A stretch of DNA of 64,000 nt. It comes from CALKZN01 sp050633785 (GTDB lineage Bacteria > Pseudomonadota > Gammaproteobacteria > Arenicellales > Arenicellaceae). Under the pieces are notes generated by a model. The model saw nothing but the letters and a program-made list of their open reading frames with translations, was not told the origin of the DNA and did not search any database. Positions 1-8,848 of this stretch are shown here, in pieces; the first letter of the stretch is position 1; each line of letters begins with the position of its first letter. Location of the stretch: positions 1-64,000 of the forward strand of contig JBOEHE010000009.1 of NCBI GenBank assembly GCA_050633785.1, in the 5' to 3' direction. The position numbers and the translations under genes were made by a program.

Positions 1-2
1 GG

Positions 3-95
3 GAACACGAGGAACTGGTTAAACCTGATCCGTATTTAGTCGGCTATAATAGAACGATATTATCTCGGATTTCCTCGAAAAAGAATTCATTATGA
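3..95 (+). CDS. C-terminal end of an AmiC/UrtA-like substrate-binding protein (partial)
   Basis: An open frame enters from the left edge and stops with TGA at 93-95, leaving about 30 residues. It contains the string KPDPYLVGYN. A closing phrase of the form 'PDP-[FY]-L-x-GY' is typical of the C-terminus of Peripla_BP_5 proteins such as UrtA and AmiC. The next gene, 32 bases on, is AmiR-like. AmiC is the ligand-sensing partner that holds AmiR inactive, so the pairing supports this call. It rests on a short tail and on context only. Confidence 0.45.
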   Translation, partial: EHEELVKPDPYLVGYNRTILSRISSKKNSL

Positions 96-127
96 CATCA
101 GCAGGTATCAGCAAACGGTAGTATGGA

Positions 128-721
128 ATGAGTATTGATCGTAGATTTCATAAAAAACTCAAATGTCTGGTTATTCATCCCAACGATCATGATTGCAGTG
201 TGTTGATGGGGCAGTTGGATAGGGTTGGGTGCATCTGCATCCATTCCTGGCCTGAGCCGCCACAGATTCCTTCTGATATTGATGTCGTGCTGTTTTACCT
301 GGATCAGGACAATCCAATTAATTACAGTGTTTTCGATGATGACAGGAGCTATGCCTTGATCGCTATGCTTGACTATGAACATCCTAAAGTTCTGGAGGCA
401 TTGATCAATGCCAATGTGCAGGGCATTATCACCAAGCCTATCAGGCCATTTGGGATTTTTGCACATCTACTGAATGCAAAATCGATTCATCAGTATGAAC
501 TGCGCTTGAAAGCGCGCATAGAAAAGCTGGATACCAATCTAAAATCCAGCCGAAAAGTAGAAAAGGCATCCAAGATTATTGCCAGTAAATACCAGGTTTC
601 CAAGGACAAGGCTTATGCCTTGATTCGTAAGGAAGCCATGAACAAACAAATCACGATTGATGTGATGGCGGATTCGATTATACACGCCAACGAATTCCTG
701 ATGGGCGGAGAAACTGAATGA
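128..721 (+). CDS. AmiR/NasT-type ANTAR-domain antitermination regulator
   Basis: This 197-residue protein has a degenerate receiver-like domain (about 10-118), a helical linker (about 122-142) and an ANTAR RNA-binding domain (about 143-186, including KASKIIASKYQVSKDKAYAL). Proteins of this family bind paired hairpins in nascent leader RNA and prevent transcription termination. The AmiR branch is controlled by a ligand-sensing AmiC partner rather than by phosphorylation. The upstream partial gene looks like such a partner, so the two probably form one sensing unit. The ATG at 128 was chosen because the ATG at 92 runs into a stop after nine codons. The likely target is the structured leader before the porin at 1071. 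No amidase or nitrate gene is visible here, so the signal is unknown. Confidence 0.8.
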   Translation: MSIDRRFHKKLKCLVIHPNDHDCSVLMGQLDRVGCICIHSWPEPPQIPSDIDVVLFYLDQDNPINYSVFDDDRSYALIAMLDYEHPKVLEALINANVQGIITKPIRPFGIFAHLLNAKSIHQYELRLKARIEKLDTNLKSSRKVEKASKIIASKYQVSKDKAYALIRKEAMNKQITIDVMADSIIHANEFLMGGETE

Positions 722-1070
722 TCCTTGTTCTTACTCGGTTCTATCCATCCGTCTGAATAGAACATAATCTTGGTTGATTGATCTTGATTAACCAGAATTT
801 TTGACCGGACTTACAATCTGGTGAAGCTGCAGCAGCGCCTCAAGGGCTTTGCTGTGCGAAGACAGCAATAAAGCGGTCTTACCTATCAAATAATGGCAAC
901 AGCGCCATCTCGTAATTACCACATTGGTTGATGTGGAGGGATAGCGTTTGTTCATTCCTCTCAAAAACACGTTAAAACTCAATTGCTGGTAATCACGGTT
1001 GTCCGCAACTGTGCGGCATATCCCTATTGAACTTTTAAAATTTTACTAACAACGGGAGTTGAGGTTTATT
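722..1070 (+). promoter_or_regulatory. Hairpin-rich untranslated leader before the DcaP-like porin
   Basis: This 349-base stretch has no credible gene but several clean hairpins. An ACCAGA/TCTGGT stem spans 791-822. A 10-base stem with one mismatch (CAGCAGCGCC / GGCTTTGCTG) lies at 830-854. TTGCTGT/ACAGCAA with loop GCGAAG is near 849-868. ATGGC/GCCAT with loop AACAGC is near 893-908. CCACAT/ATGTGG with loop TGGTTG is near 920-937. CCGC/GCGG lies near 1004-1017. Repeated six-base loops recall ANTAR targets, but none shows the usual A at loop position 1 together with G at position 4. No strong U-tract terminator was seen. A role as AmiR target is inference. Confidence 0.4.
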
Positions 1071-2192
1071 ATGAAATTATTAAATACTACACGGTTAGAA
1101 AAACCGGTTAAGCCAGCATTTAAACCACGGTTTAAAGTAAGCTTGATAGCAGCCAGCAGTTTGCTGGCAATGGGAATGCATGGCGTTGTTTCGGCAGCGG
1201 ACGTTACTGTTTATGGTTATGCCAAAGCTGACTTTGTCTTTTCCAGTGACCAGAATACTGGAAAGACTGTTGGTGTTGGTGGTCTTGATACCACTCCAGG
1301 TCTTGCCGGTGAATCATCGTTTCAGGCATCTGCGGAAGAATCGCGTCTTGGTGTGACTGTTAATAATGGTCAGTTTTCAGCGACTGTTGAAGGCGATTAT
1401 TTCGGCGGAAAACTAAGGTTGCGTCATGCTTATGGCCAATATGGTAATGTGACAGCTGGACAAACATGGACCACCTTTGGTGAAAGAGACTGGATTGCCT
1501 ATCCCAGAACGTTGGATTTTGATACGCCAGTTGGTTTGGTTGCTAATCGTCCGACACAGTTGCGTATTACTGCTGGTAACTTTGACTTTGCCATTGAAAA
1601 TCCATCGGCGACTATTTCCGCTGCCGCAGAAGGCGTTTCAGCACGATCTGCAGTGCCTGATCTGGTAGCGCGTTATGCCAGCAAAGGGGATGCGTTTAGC
1701 TGGATGTTATCAGGCTTGTTGAGAAATGCTGAAGTTGATGGCGGCGCTGCTGATGGCGAAAGTGCTTCTGTGGTTGGAATTATGGCTGCTGCAAGGTTGA
1801 ATCTGGGTAGCGCCGGAGCCTTGAGTGCAACCTTGATGCAAAATGGCAATAACCGTGGCAATAACTATGGCGCTGGTGGTGATTTCGTTGTTGTCGGCAA
1901 CCAGCTTGAAAGTGTTGATTCAACTGCCTTCAGTGTCGCTTTTCAAGGCAATGCCGGGCCAAATTCGTCCTATAACCTGGTCTATTCTGAGTTTTCATTT
2001 GATGATGAATATGCCGGTATTTTAGGTGCGGGCAGTCCTGAAACCTTAACAACACTGCATGCCAATTACATCTACAGCCCAACGGCAAAAATGGACTATG
2101 GCATCGAAGTAAGCCGGGCTGAGCGTGAGGATTACAGCGGTAACTCTGCTGATAATACTCGTCTGCAAATGTCAGTGCAGTATAACTTCTAG
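1071..2192 (+). CDS. DcaP-like outer-membrane porin
   Basis: The 373-residue product has a basic N-terminus and hydrophobic signal segment (about 22-42, cleavage after VSA), then strand-like alternating sequence starting with a VTVYGYAKADF stretch. It ends in YNF, with the terminal Phe used for BAM-dependent outer-membrane assembly. The internal LRLRHAYGQYGN and GQTWTTF segments match the DcaP-like porin family, which forms trimeric channels for small, often anionic organic substrates. ATG 1071 follows GAGG at 1061-1064, so it is preferred over the TTG at 1059. Upstream lies the AmiR-type regulator and a structured leader, suggesting ligand-controlled expression. The substrate is not deducible; the DctP gene downstream hints at an organic acid. 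Confidence 0.82.
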   Translation: MKLLNTTRLEKPVKPAFKPRFKVSLIAASSLLAMGMHGVVSAADVTVYGYAKADFVFSSDQNTGKTVGVGGLDTTPGLAGESSFQASAEESRLGVTVNNGQFSATVEGDYFGGKLRLRHAYGQYGNVTAGQTWTTFGERDWIAYPRTLDFDTPVGLVANRPTQLRITAGNFDFAIENPSATISAAAEGVSARSAVPDLVARYASKGDAFSWMLSGLLRNAEVDGGAADGESASVVGIMAAARLNLGSAGALSATLMQNGNNRGNNYGAGGDFVVVGNQLESVDSTAFSVAFQGNAGPNSSYNLVYSEFSFDDEYAGILGAGSPETLTTLHANYIYSPTAKMDYGIEVSRAEREDYSGNSADNTRLQMSVQYNF

Positions 2193-2332
2193 GTCAAACC
2201 TGGTGATACCAATGATAATCATCCGGACTGACAGTAGGGCAAGCGTTGCATCAGGCAATTCCTGGTTTTCACTGTTGATTCGTCTGGTTTATAGCTTCAT
2301 TCCCTGACGATTTGAAGCATGAGTGATTATCT

Positions 2333-2355
2333 CGTTTCGCTATTTATGTGAAACG
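2333..2355 (+). terminator. Possible weak terminator after the porin gene
   Basis: CGTTTC (2333-2338) pairs with GAAACG (2350-2355). The following bases are only moderately T-rich, so this could be a weak terminator or an incidental hairpin in the 280-base gap between the porin and the DctP gene. Confidence 0.3.
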
Positions 2356-2472
2356 TTGTTGTGATTCTTTCCTGTCCGTATTTCATTGTCGTATCTAGAA
2401 GCGGCGGGGTAACACGGGCAGGGAAGTCTAAATAATAATAAAAATCAGGAGTGTATTACACCAGGAGACATT

Positions 2473-3456
2473 ATGACCTTACTAAAAACGATCAGCTTTA
2501 TCAGCTTAATAATCAGTAGCCTGACATCAATTGTCTGGGCTCAAACCTCAATCATTCGAGTTGCTTATGACGCAGCTGCAAACTCACCGCATGGACCTAT
2601 GGTGAAACAATTTGAGCATCTCATCGATCAGGAATTCAAAGGATCAATCAAAATCCAGCTCTACCCTTATAATGGGCAACTGAATGAAGGAAATATCTTG
2701 CCGGAACTATCAAAAGGTAATCTCGATCTGGCCATTCCGTCCTTATCCAATCTAAGTAGTTATTCACAGCGTTTCAAAATGTTTGATCTGCCTTTTCTGT
2801 TTTACAGTCAGGCTGCGGCAGAGCGCTTTCTCAATGGAGAGTATGGTGCCAGACTAGCCAACTCTCTATGGGGCAAGGGCTATAAAGGTCTGGGGTTTTT
2901 GAATAATGGCATGAAGCAATTGGCTGCCAATAAAAAAATATTACGACCCTATGATGCTGTCGGTTTAAAAGTAGGTATTATGGATTCTGAGGTCCTGGTC
3001 CAGCAATACGAACAGATGGGGGCCAGATCGATAGTTGCCCATCAAGATGATATTGCTTCTCTGCTGGAGACACAGAAACTGGATAGCCACGAGAACAACT
3101 GGCTGAATATTCAAGATAATGAATTGCACAAACAGCAGCCTTTTATTATGGAATCCAATCATGGTTATCAAGGCTTTCTGGTGGTAATGTCCAGAGAATT
3201 CTGGAGTGCTCTGAGCCAGGATGTTCAGCCTGAATTGCAGGCAATATTGCGTGAAGCTATTCGTTATGGAAACAGGGCAGTTAATAAAAAGATGGAGGAA
3301 GCTCGCCAACACATCATGGCCTCTGGTGTGACGCAGGTTTATCGTTTAACGGCTGAAGAACGTCAGGGTTGGGCGGAATCTTTGCAGATTGTCTGGGAAA
3401 TTTTTGAGGATGATATTGGTACTGAACTCATCAAGGTAGCGGCATCAGAACGCTAA
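2473..3456 (+). CDS. TRAP-type DctP family solute-binding protein (orphan)
   Basis: The 327-residue protein has a signal peptide (about 1-23, cleaved after VWA). Its mature region is typical of DctP: an N-terminal strand SIIRVAYD, a PYNGQL segment, the MFDLPFLF motif with the following SQAAAERFL helix, and a C-terminal long helix. Such proteins capture organic acids or related solutes in the periplasm and deliver them to DctQ/DctM membrane subunits. No DctQM genes occur nearby, so it either serves a remote transporter or works as a sensor. A GGAG-containing Shine-Dalgarno precedes the ATG. A relative lies at 52815-53819 and shares the FDLPF, SAAE and AAS-x-R endings. Confidence 0.85.
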   Translation: MTLLKTISFISLIISSLTSIVWAQTSIIRVAYDAAANSPHGPMVKQFEHLIDQEFKGSIKIQLYPYNGQLNEGNILPELSKGNLDLAIPSLSNLSSYSQRFKMFDLPFLFYSQAAAERFLNGEYGARLANSLWGKGYKGLGFLNNGMKQLAANKKILRPYDAVGLKVGIMDSEVLVQQYEQMGARSIVAHQDDIASLLETQKLDSHENNWLNIQDNELHKQQPFIMESNHGYQGFLVVMSREFWSALSQDVQPELQAILREAIRYGNRAVNKKMEEARQHIMASGVTQVYRLTAEERQGWAESLQIVWEIFEDDIGTELIKVAASER

Positions 3457-3498
3457 GAGCAGACTGCATTAAAGAGTGTACAATTAATAGTACACACT

Positions 3499-3532
3499 AA
3501 AAAGCGGCAGTGAACAAACGTTCTACTGCCGC
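3499..3532 (-). terminator. Terminator of the mmsA gene
   Basis: GCGGCAGTGAAC pairs with GTTC-T-ACTGCCGC (3504-3532, one bulged base). Read on the minus strand, the stem is followed by a run of five T (plus-strand A run 3499-3503). This is a canonical intrinsic terminator for the gene ending at 3559. Confidence 0.8.
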
Positions 3533-3558
3533 CGGTACTGAATGGTTTAGATCTGGGG

Positions 3559-5061
3559 TCAACCCAGTGTAGGCATAACGAACTCCGGGTCAGTCCGTTG
3601 TCCGGAAGGCCAGCGAGTAGTGGTGGTTTTAATGCGGGTATAAAACCTGACGCCTTCCATCCCATGCATCGCGTGATCTCCGAAAATGGAGGATTTCCAA
3701 CCACCGAAACTATGGAATGCCATAGGTACAGGAATAGGTACATTAATGCCGACCATTCCCACTTCAATGTCCTGGCTGAAGTTGCGTGCGGTATCACCAT
3801 CGCGGGTGAAAATTGCTGTGCCGTTGGCATATTCATGGCCGTGGATCAGATCAACAGCTTCGTTGTATGAGTTACAACGCACTACCGACAGAGCTGGTCC
3901 GAAAATTTCATCCCGATACGCATCCATCTCTGACGTTACGTTATCCATTAATGTACCGCCAGTGTAGAAGCCGTTTTCATAACCGGATTGTTCCTGTTTA
4001 AATGTTCGGCCATCAACAACAATCCTGGCGCCTTGTTTTTCAGCACTGTCAATATAACCGTGTATTTTATCGAGGTGCTGTCCAGTGATTACAGGCCCCA
4101 TTTCAGAAGTTCGGTCTGTGGCTGGGCCAATCTTAAGTGCTTCAACTTTAGGCGTCAGTCGCTCAACGAGAGCATCTGCAACGGCGTCGGTGACTGGTAC
4201 CGCCACTGAAATAGCCATGCAACGTTCTCCAGCAGAACCAAACGCGGCTCCCATTAACGCAGATACTGCCATATCCAGATCTGCATCCGGCATGATAATC
4301 ATGTGGTTCTTGGCACCACCAAGTGCTTGAACACGTTTGCCATTGGCCGTCCCTGTCTGATGGATATAGCTGGCAATTGGAGTTGACCCGACAAAGCTTA
4401 CCGCTTTGACGTCAGGATGTTCTAACAAGGCATCAACGGCCACTTTGTCACCTTGAACAACATTGAAAACACCTTCCGGCAAGCCTGCTTCAGTCAACCA
4501 TTGAGCGATCAACAACGATGCTGAAGGGTCGCGTTCTGATGGTTTCAGAACGAATGTATTTCCCGTAGCTAATGCTACTGGAAACATCCACATAGGTACC
4601 ATGCAAGGAAAGTTAAATGGTGTGATGCCAACGCAGACTCCCAATGATTGACGTATCATATGGCTGTCGACGCCAGTACCCACATTTTCGGAAAATTCTC
4701 CTTTTAAAAAACTGGGAGCGCCGATTGAGAATTCGACGACTTCAAGCCCGCGGGTGACTTCACCCAGAGCATCGTCATGGGTCTTACCATGCTCTGAGGA
4801 AATAACTTCAGCGAGTTGGTCGGCACGTTCGATAAGGATGTTTTTAAAGGCATCCAGAATTCTTGCACGGCGCAACGCTGGCATTTTAGACCAACCTGGC
4901 CAGGCTGCTTTCGCTGCTGCAACAGCAGCGTCAACGTCTTGCTTAGAGGCAAAGGCGACAGATTTCTCTGCTTCGCCAGTGGCAGGATTGAACACATCTT
5001 GTGATCTTCCGGATGTTCCGGGAACAAGGGTGTTATTGATATAATGGCTGATTTCGTTCAT
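3559..5061 (-). CDS. mmsA: CoA-acylating methylmalonate/malonate-semialdehyde dehydrogenase
   Basis: The product has 500 residues, the usual family length. It converts malonate semialdehyde (from inositol) or methylmalonate semialdehyde (from valine) to acetyl- or propionyl-CoA with NAD+ and CoA, releasing CO2. Visible features are the ALDH fold with TPFNFPCMVPMWMFP around residue 150, the nucleotide-binding GSTPIA around 226, and the catalytic Cys281 in GSAGERCMA. The usual ALDH general-base Glu is replaced in GGAKNH, as is characteristic of this CoA-dependent branch. The start at 5061 (MNEISHY) was chosen over an upstream in-frame ATG because it matches family length and keeps the divergent promoter region free. 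Given the surrounding iol genes, it probably acts as IolA, the last step of inositol catabolism. Confidence 0.93.
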   Translation of the reverse strand: MNEISHYINNTLVPGTSGRSQDVFNPATGEAEKSVAFASKQDVDAAVAAAKAAWPGWSKMPALRRARILDAFKNILIERADQLAEVISSEHGKTHDDALGEVTRGLEVVEFSIGAPSFLKGEFSENVGTGVDSHMIRQSLGVCVGITPFNFPCMVPMWMFPVALATGNTFVLKPSERDPSASLLIAQWLTEAGLPEGVFNVVQGDKVAVDALLEHPDVKAVSFVGSTPIASYIHQTGTANGKRVQALGGAKNHMIIMPDADLDMAVSALMGAAFGSAGERCMAISVAVPVTDAVADALVERLTPKVEALKIGPATDRTSEMGPVITGQHLDKIHGYIDSAEKQGARIVVDGRTFKQEQSGYENGFYTGGTLMDNVTSEMDAYRDEIFGPALSVVRCNSYNEAVDLIHGHEYANGTAIFTRDGDTARNFSQDIEVGMVGINVPIPVPMAFHSFGGWKSSIFGDHAMHGMEGVRFYTRIKTTTTRWPSGQRTDPEFVMPTLG

Positions 5062-5141
5062 TGCGGTTACCTGGAAATGGTTGTTTCTGTTATGACTATG
5101 AGCAAAATACAACTTATAATTTTGTGGGTCAATTGCTACTA

Positions 5142-5160
5142 TTGCAGTTATGATATGCAA
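5142..5160. promoter_or_regulatory. Candidate LysR operator between mmsA and the LysR gene
   Basis: TTGCA (5142-5146) and TGCAA (5156-5160) form an exact inverted repeat with a 9-base spacer. It lies in the 120-base gap between divergent mmsA and the LysR gene. The geometry matches a LysR T-N11-A type box placed for autoregulation and mmsA control. Confidence 0.5.
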
Positions 5161-5181
5161 AAATAGACATTGGAGTGGTAT

Positions 5182-6081
5182 ATGAATTGGGAAGACGCAC
5201 ATCTATTTCTAGCGGTAGCCCGATCCGGCCAGATCCTCAACGCCGCGAATCAGCTGGGCATCAGCCAGGCAAAACTCAGCCGCAGAGTGATTGCTCTGGA
5301 AGAATCCCTGGGACTGAAATTGTTGATCAGGCGAAGTCAAGGTTGTGACTTAACGGAAGATGGAGAAGCCTTGTTTCAGTCATTAGAACGCGTAGAGGCT
5401 GAGTTTATTCAAACGGAGAGTTTGTTGTCCAGCCAGGGAACCAAGCTTTCAGGAACGGTACGTATAGGTGCTCCAGATGGTTTTGGCGCTGCTTTCTTAG
5501 CTCCGCGTTTAGGGCGTTTTGCTGGGTTATATCCAGAATTGAAGTTGCAGTTGGCTCCAGTTCCTCGCAGTTTTTCTCTGGCTAAACGTGAAGCTGATAT
5601 AGCGATTATGATAGGGCGACCAGAAAAAACAGGTTTGATGGCGCGTAAATTAGCTGATTATTCACTGGGGCTTTATGCTGCCCCTTCTTATCTGGCAATG
5701 AACCCGGCTCCACTGACCACCTCTGATTTGAAGCAACATCAGTTGATCGATTATGTTGAAGACCTGATTTACTCCCCGTTATTGGATTATAGTCGGGAGA
5801 TCTGGCGTGGTTGGCAAGCGAATATTGAAATCACCAGTGCTTTGGCTCAGGCCGAAGCGGTTCGTGGTGGTGCTGGAATAGGTATTTTGCATGATTACAT
5901 TGCTGCTAAAGATTCTGGCTTAGTTCGTGTTCTTCCTGATGAGTCTGTCATTCGAACCTATTGGCTGGTTTATCATGAAAGCCTGAGAGACATCCCTAGA
6001 GTCAGAGCTGCACTGGATTTTTTGATTGATATTGTCAAAGAGAATGATGAAGGTTTTGTTTTATCGTCAAGAGAGAGTTAG
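5182..6081 (+). CDS. LysR-family transcriptional regulator, divergent from mmsA
   Basis: The 299-residue protein has an N-terminal winged helix-turn-helix (about 3-60, with NAANQLGISQAKLSRRV as the recognition region) and a LysR substrate-binding domain from about 88 to the end. ATG 5182 is preceded by GGAG at 5172-5175; the TTG at 5170 overlaps that Shine-Dalgarno and was rejected. It is transcribed away from mmsA, and a TTGCA-N9-TGCAA repeat lies between them. This arrangement is typical of a LysR protein controlling its divergent neighbour, probably in response to inositol or semialdehyde-related metabolites. The ligand is inference. Confidence 0.88.
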   Translation: MNWEDAHLFLAVARSGQILNAANQLGISQAKLSRRVIALEESLGLKLLIRRSQGCDLTEDGEALFQSLERVEAEFIQTESLLSSQGTKLSGTVRIGAPDGFGAAFLAPRLGRFAGLYPELKLQLAPVPRSFSLAKREADIAIMIGRPEKTGLMARKLADYSLGLYAAPSYLAMNPAPLTTSDLKQHQLIDYVEDLIYSPLLDYSREIWRGWQANIEITSALAQAEAVRGGAGIGILHDYIAAKDSGLVRVLPDESVIRTYWLVYHESLRDIPRVRAALDFLIDIVKENDEGFVLSSRES

Positions 6082-6466
6082 CTGGGATAATGACAAGAGG
6101 TGCTTTCACCTCAAAATGCCCGCAGTGGAAGAATTTTTGATTGTTTTGCTATCAAAACTCTTTATTAAATCGCCTGATGTATGTATTGTAATTGATTGAA
6201 TTAACATGTTATTTTGTATTTTTCGATTTTTTAGAAAATTTTATGATGTTAATTTGATGTAAGTAATTCGAAAAAACCTCCTGCCCTCCTAATCCAGTCA
6301 AACTCCCATATACTAAAGACATGAATAAGATTTAATCATCTTGTTTGTAGGTTTTTGGGGTGTTTTGAAATGCTGACAAATTAATTCTTTGTTTAGCCGC
6401 TTCAAGTAATTCTGATGCCTCGAAATTTCCAACGAAAATTAAAATAGAGAAGTGGAGTGAGTAAAC
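6082..6466. other. AT-rich intergenic region before porin 2
   Basis: This 385-base region contains no convincing gene. It is strongly AT-rich between about 6180 and 6300, as expected of a promoter/UP-element region for the highly expressed-looking porin downstream. No clear operator or riboswitch-like structure was recognised. Confidence 0.5.
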
Positions 6467-7345
6467 ATGAGTAATACTATCTTAAGAAAAACGAAAATCA
6501 GTCTGGCTGTTCTGGCCGGTTCAGCAGTATTGGCAGCACCAGTTCAAGCAAGCGATATTGACTTGAGCCTTTCGGGCGTTGTTCAGGCTTATGCTTATCT
6601 AAGTGATGACAACCTCGATGATGACGGTTTAGAAAAAGGCGAACGTATTGCCGCAGGTGATGTACGTTTTCACGTTAATGCCAGCAAAAAAGTAGGCGAT
6701 TACACAGGCTATGCTTCTTACCGTATTGATGCTGATGGTCTGTCTGGAACAGAGCTGACATCAGACAGCATTACTGTTGGCTTGAAAGGTAGCTTTGGTG
6801 ACCTGGCAATTGGTGAAGTGACTAAAGTGGCTGGCATGGGTGAGTTGGCTAATGATATGCATGGTTTTAACTCTGATTCAGAGCAACACATTGGTTATAG
6901 CAATAACTTTGGTCCAGTTAAAGTTGCAGTAACGTATTCTCCTGAGAATAACCAGGATCAAACTGGTCTGGGTGTACAGTACAGTGCTGGTGGCATCACA
7001 GTTGGTGCTGGTTATGACACGGGTAAAATTGGCGACGAAACATTAGGTGATGAAAGTGGTTTGATTGTTGGTGCTAAATACGCATTCGGCAGCAGCTCAA
7101 TCGCGGTCCACAGTGGTAAACGTGACACTTTCAAAGTGACTGCGGTTGAAGGTAAAACCAGCTTTTCTGGTTGGGACTTGGCTGTGACTTTCTCATCTTT
7201 AGACAATGACAGTGATATTACACGTGTCCAACTTAGTACTTCTCTGGCTAAAGCCATTACATGGAGCACTCGCTATGAGACTAAATCACCTGCGAGTGGT
7301 GAAGATACTAGCTTTATCAGAACTGGTTTTGAATTGTCATTCTAA
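6467..7345 (+). CDS. Small general porin (gram-negative porin type)
   Basis: The 292-residue product has a signal peptide (about 1-28, cleaved after VQA). The mature barrel-like sequence is rich in Gly and alternating hydrophobics, with a DIDLSLSGVVQAYAYL start and a FELSF terminus ending in Phe. It resembles the porin_4 family and, at about 264 mature residues, is shorter than classic 16-strand porins. A Shine-Dalgarno-like AGAAGTGGAG lies upstream. It sits between two LysR genes at the edge of the inositol region, so uptake of inositols or other polyols through the outer membrane is plausible but unproven. Confidence 0.75.
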   Translation: MSNTILRKTKISLAVLAGSAVLAAPVQASDIDLSLSGVVQAYAYLSDDNLDDDGLEKGERIAAGDVRFHVNASKKVGDYTGYASYRIDADGLSGTELTSDSITVGLKGSFGDLAIGEVTKVAGMGELANDMHGFNSDSEQHIGYSNNFGPVKVAVTYSPENNQDQTGLGVQYSAGGITVGAGYDTGKIGDETLGDESGLIVGAKYAFGSSSIAVHSGKRDTFKVTAVEGKTSFSGWDLAVTFSSLDNDSDITRVQLSTSLAKAITWSTRYETKSPASGEDTSFIRTGFELSF

Positions 7346-7424
7346 ACCCTTATAGTTTTAGAAAAAGCTGTATACGCTAAATCCCTATTTCCTCTATATA
7401 GATATAGATTTAGCATCTAAGAGA

Positions 7425-7461
7425 GGGGTTGACCATCTAGGGCTTGGTCAATCCCTTTTTT
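7425..7461 (+). terminator. Terminator after porin 2
   Basis: GGGGTTGACC (7425-7434) pairs with GGTCAATCCC (7446-7455) through ten pairs including one G-U, and is followed by six T. This is a strong intrinsic terminator. Confidence 0.85.
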
Positions 7462-7525
7462 ACACCCTCCACTTTATAGTGGACAGGGCTTTGTCCCGAA
7501 AGTTATACGCACAGTGTCTAAATAA

Positions 7526-8413
7526 TCACGTCTCTGTATTGAAACAGTCACGCAGCCATGATTTGAATATTTCAACTTCTGGGCTTATTTCTTTATGAGT
7601 AGAACTTTCAACAAGGTAATGAGATTGAGCAAATGGAACGGGTGTTCCTGCTATTTTTATAGGGCGTCCTGACCTAAGAATACTGTTGGCGAATCTGCTT
7701 AATATTGTTGTGACCCCGCAGCTCATAATGGCTAATTCCACAGCTGCGGCCGTAGTGTCCACTGAATATCTGGGAGTATCTTCGGTGGTGTGCAGACCCT
7801 GTGCCAGCAGGTAGCGCGGCCAATTGTTTTCATAGCCTAGAATTTGAATTCGATCATTGTCCAGCAAACACTTTGGGGATGTAATCGATTCTAATGTTTT
7901 GGCTGAACACACTGGTACAATGGTCTCATTGGAGATCTTTTCGGCTTTGACTCCATGCCAATTACCATGGCCGAAGCGTAAATCTACGTCAACGTTATCA
8001 TCTGTTACCGCATCTGCCCAAATATTTGACACCAAACGTATGCTTATTGTGCTGTGAATGTTAGTGAATGTTGAGAGCAAAGGGGCAAGCCAGAGTGTCA
8101 CGGTGGAAATGGGTGCTTTGACAGTAATTACTTTCTTAGAGTTTGAACCAAACAGGCCATGTGTTGTTGTACCAATTTCGGTAAGTGTTTTACGAACTGA
8201 AACAGCATAGGCTTTACCCAATTCCGTCAATGACACACTTTTAGGTTCTCGAATAAATAATTGGCAGCCTAATTTGGTTTCCAGGGATTTGATGTGGAGG
8301 CTCACTGCAGCTTGAGTCATGCCAAGTTCGTTGCCAGCATGAGTGAAGTTCAACAGGCGAGCGGCAGCTTCAAAGGTCCGTAACCAAGTGAGATTGGGTA
8401 ATCTTTCTTTCAT
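7526..8413 (-). CDS. LysR-family regulator, GcvA-like
   Basis: The 295-residue protein begins with a helix-turn-helix (about 6-65) of the GcvA subgroup, visible in LPNLTWLRTFEAAARLLNFT and the MTQAAVSLHIKSLE recognition helix, followed by an effector domain. It lies downstream of iolG-iolB on the same strand but 435 bases away, so it probably has its own promoter; the AT-rich stretch at 8440-8490 would suit. Its target could be porin 2, which converges on it, or the iol genes. Confidence 0.87.
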   Translation of the reverse strand: MKERLPNLTWLRTFEAAARLLNFTHAGNELGMTQAAVSLHIKSLETKLGCQLFIREPKSVSLTELGKAYAVSVRKTLTEIGTTTHGLFGSNSKKVITVKAPISTVTLWLAPLLSTFTNIHSTISIRLVSNIWADAVTDDNVDVDLRFGHGNWHGVKAEKISNETIVPVCSAKTLESITSPKCLLDNDRIQILGYENNWPRYLLAQGLHTTEDTPRYSVDTTAAAVELAIMSCGVTTILSRFANSILRSGRPIKIAGTPVPFAQSHYLVESSTHKEISPEVEIFKSWLRDCFNTET

Positions 8414-8848
8414 GGGTTTGCTATCAAAATAATCAATGCTTAGGCCATAATAATATTATTATAGTTGACCTTGTCAATAAAATATTATTTGTCTGTTCAA
8501 GGGCCTGTTCACATGGCAGTGATAAGTGGGTGAATAAGTCTTTGTCGCCAATGGGCTGAACTTCATGATATGGGTAGATGTCTTGAATAACGGACGAAAA
8601 TATACGTCAAAACTGGGTGGAACAATCTTATCGGACTTAACTATTCTTGGCTGGGATTGAACTGCGTTAAATTGTAGCTATATGGCAAGGTGCATTGATA
8701 ATGTCATTATCCGTGTTGACCACCGCTTGGCAATGCAAGCGGTGTCACTGGTGGTTCAGGTTGTTGTCTTATTGTTGGTATTCAGCTGGAAATGATCGTT
8801 TCCTTGAGGCCGATGATTTGAACTTAGTTCTCAACTTAAGTTCTCAAT
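8414..8848. other. Intergenic region between iolB and the GcvA-like gene
   Basis: This 435-base gap holds no credible gene. An AT-rich block (about 8440-8490) is a likely promoter for the LysR gene on the minus strand. An exact 9-pair hairpin is present at 8721-8744. The remainder shows nothing I can name. Confidence 0.5.
8721..8744. repeat. Perfect 9-base-pair hairpin downstream of iolB
   Basis: CACCGCTTG (8721-8729) and CAAGCGGTG (8736-8744) are exact inverted repeats around the loop GCAATG. Neither side has a T run, so it is not a canonical intrinsic terminator. It may stabilise the 3' end of the iolG-iolB transcript. Confidence 0.5.

Noticed and set aside
98..466. Minus-strand frame of 122 codons opposite the AmiR-type gene
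   Set aside because: It is a shadow of the clearly recognised plus-strand ANTAR gene and has no family features or ribosome-binding site.
722..1070. Canonical ANTAR target (paired hexaloops with A1 and G4)
   Set aside because: Hexaloops are present but none satisfies both A at position 1 and G at position 4, so the leader is listed only as a candidate.
8721..8744. Terminator for iolB or the LysR gene
   Set aside because: The stem is perfect but there is no T run on either strand at the required place, so it is recorded as a plain hairpin.
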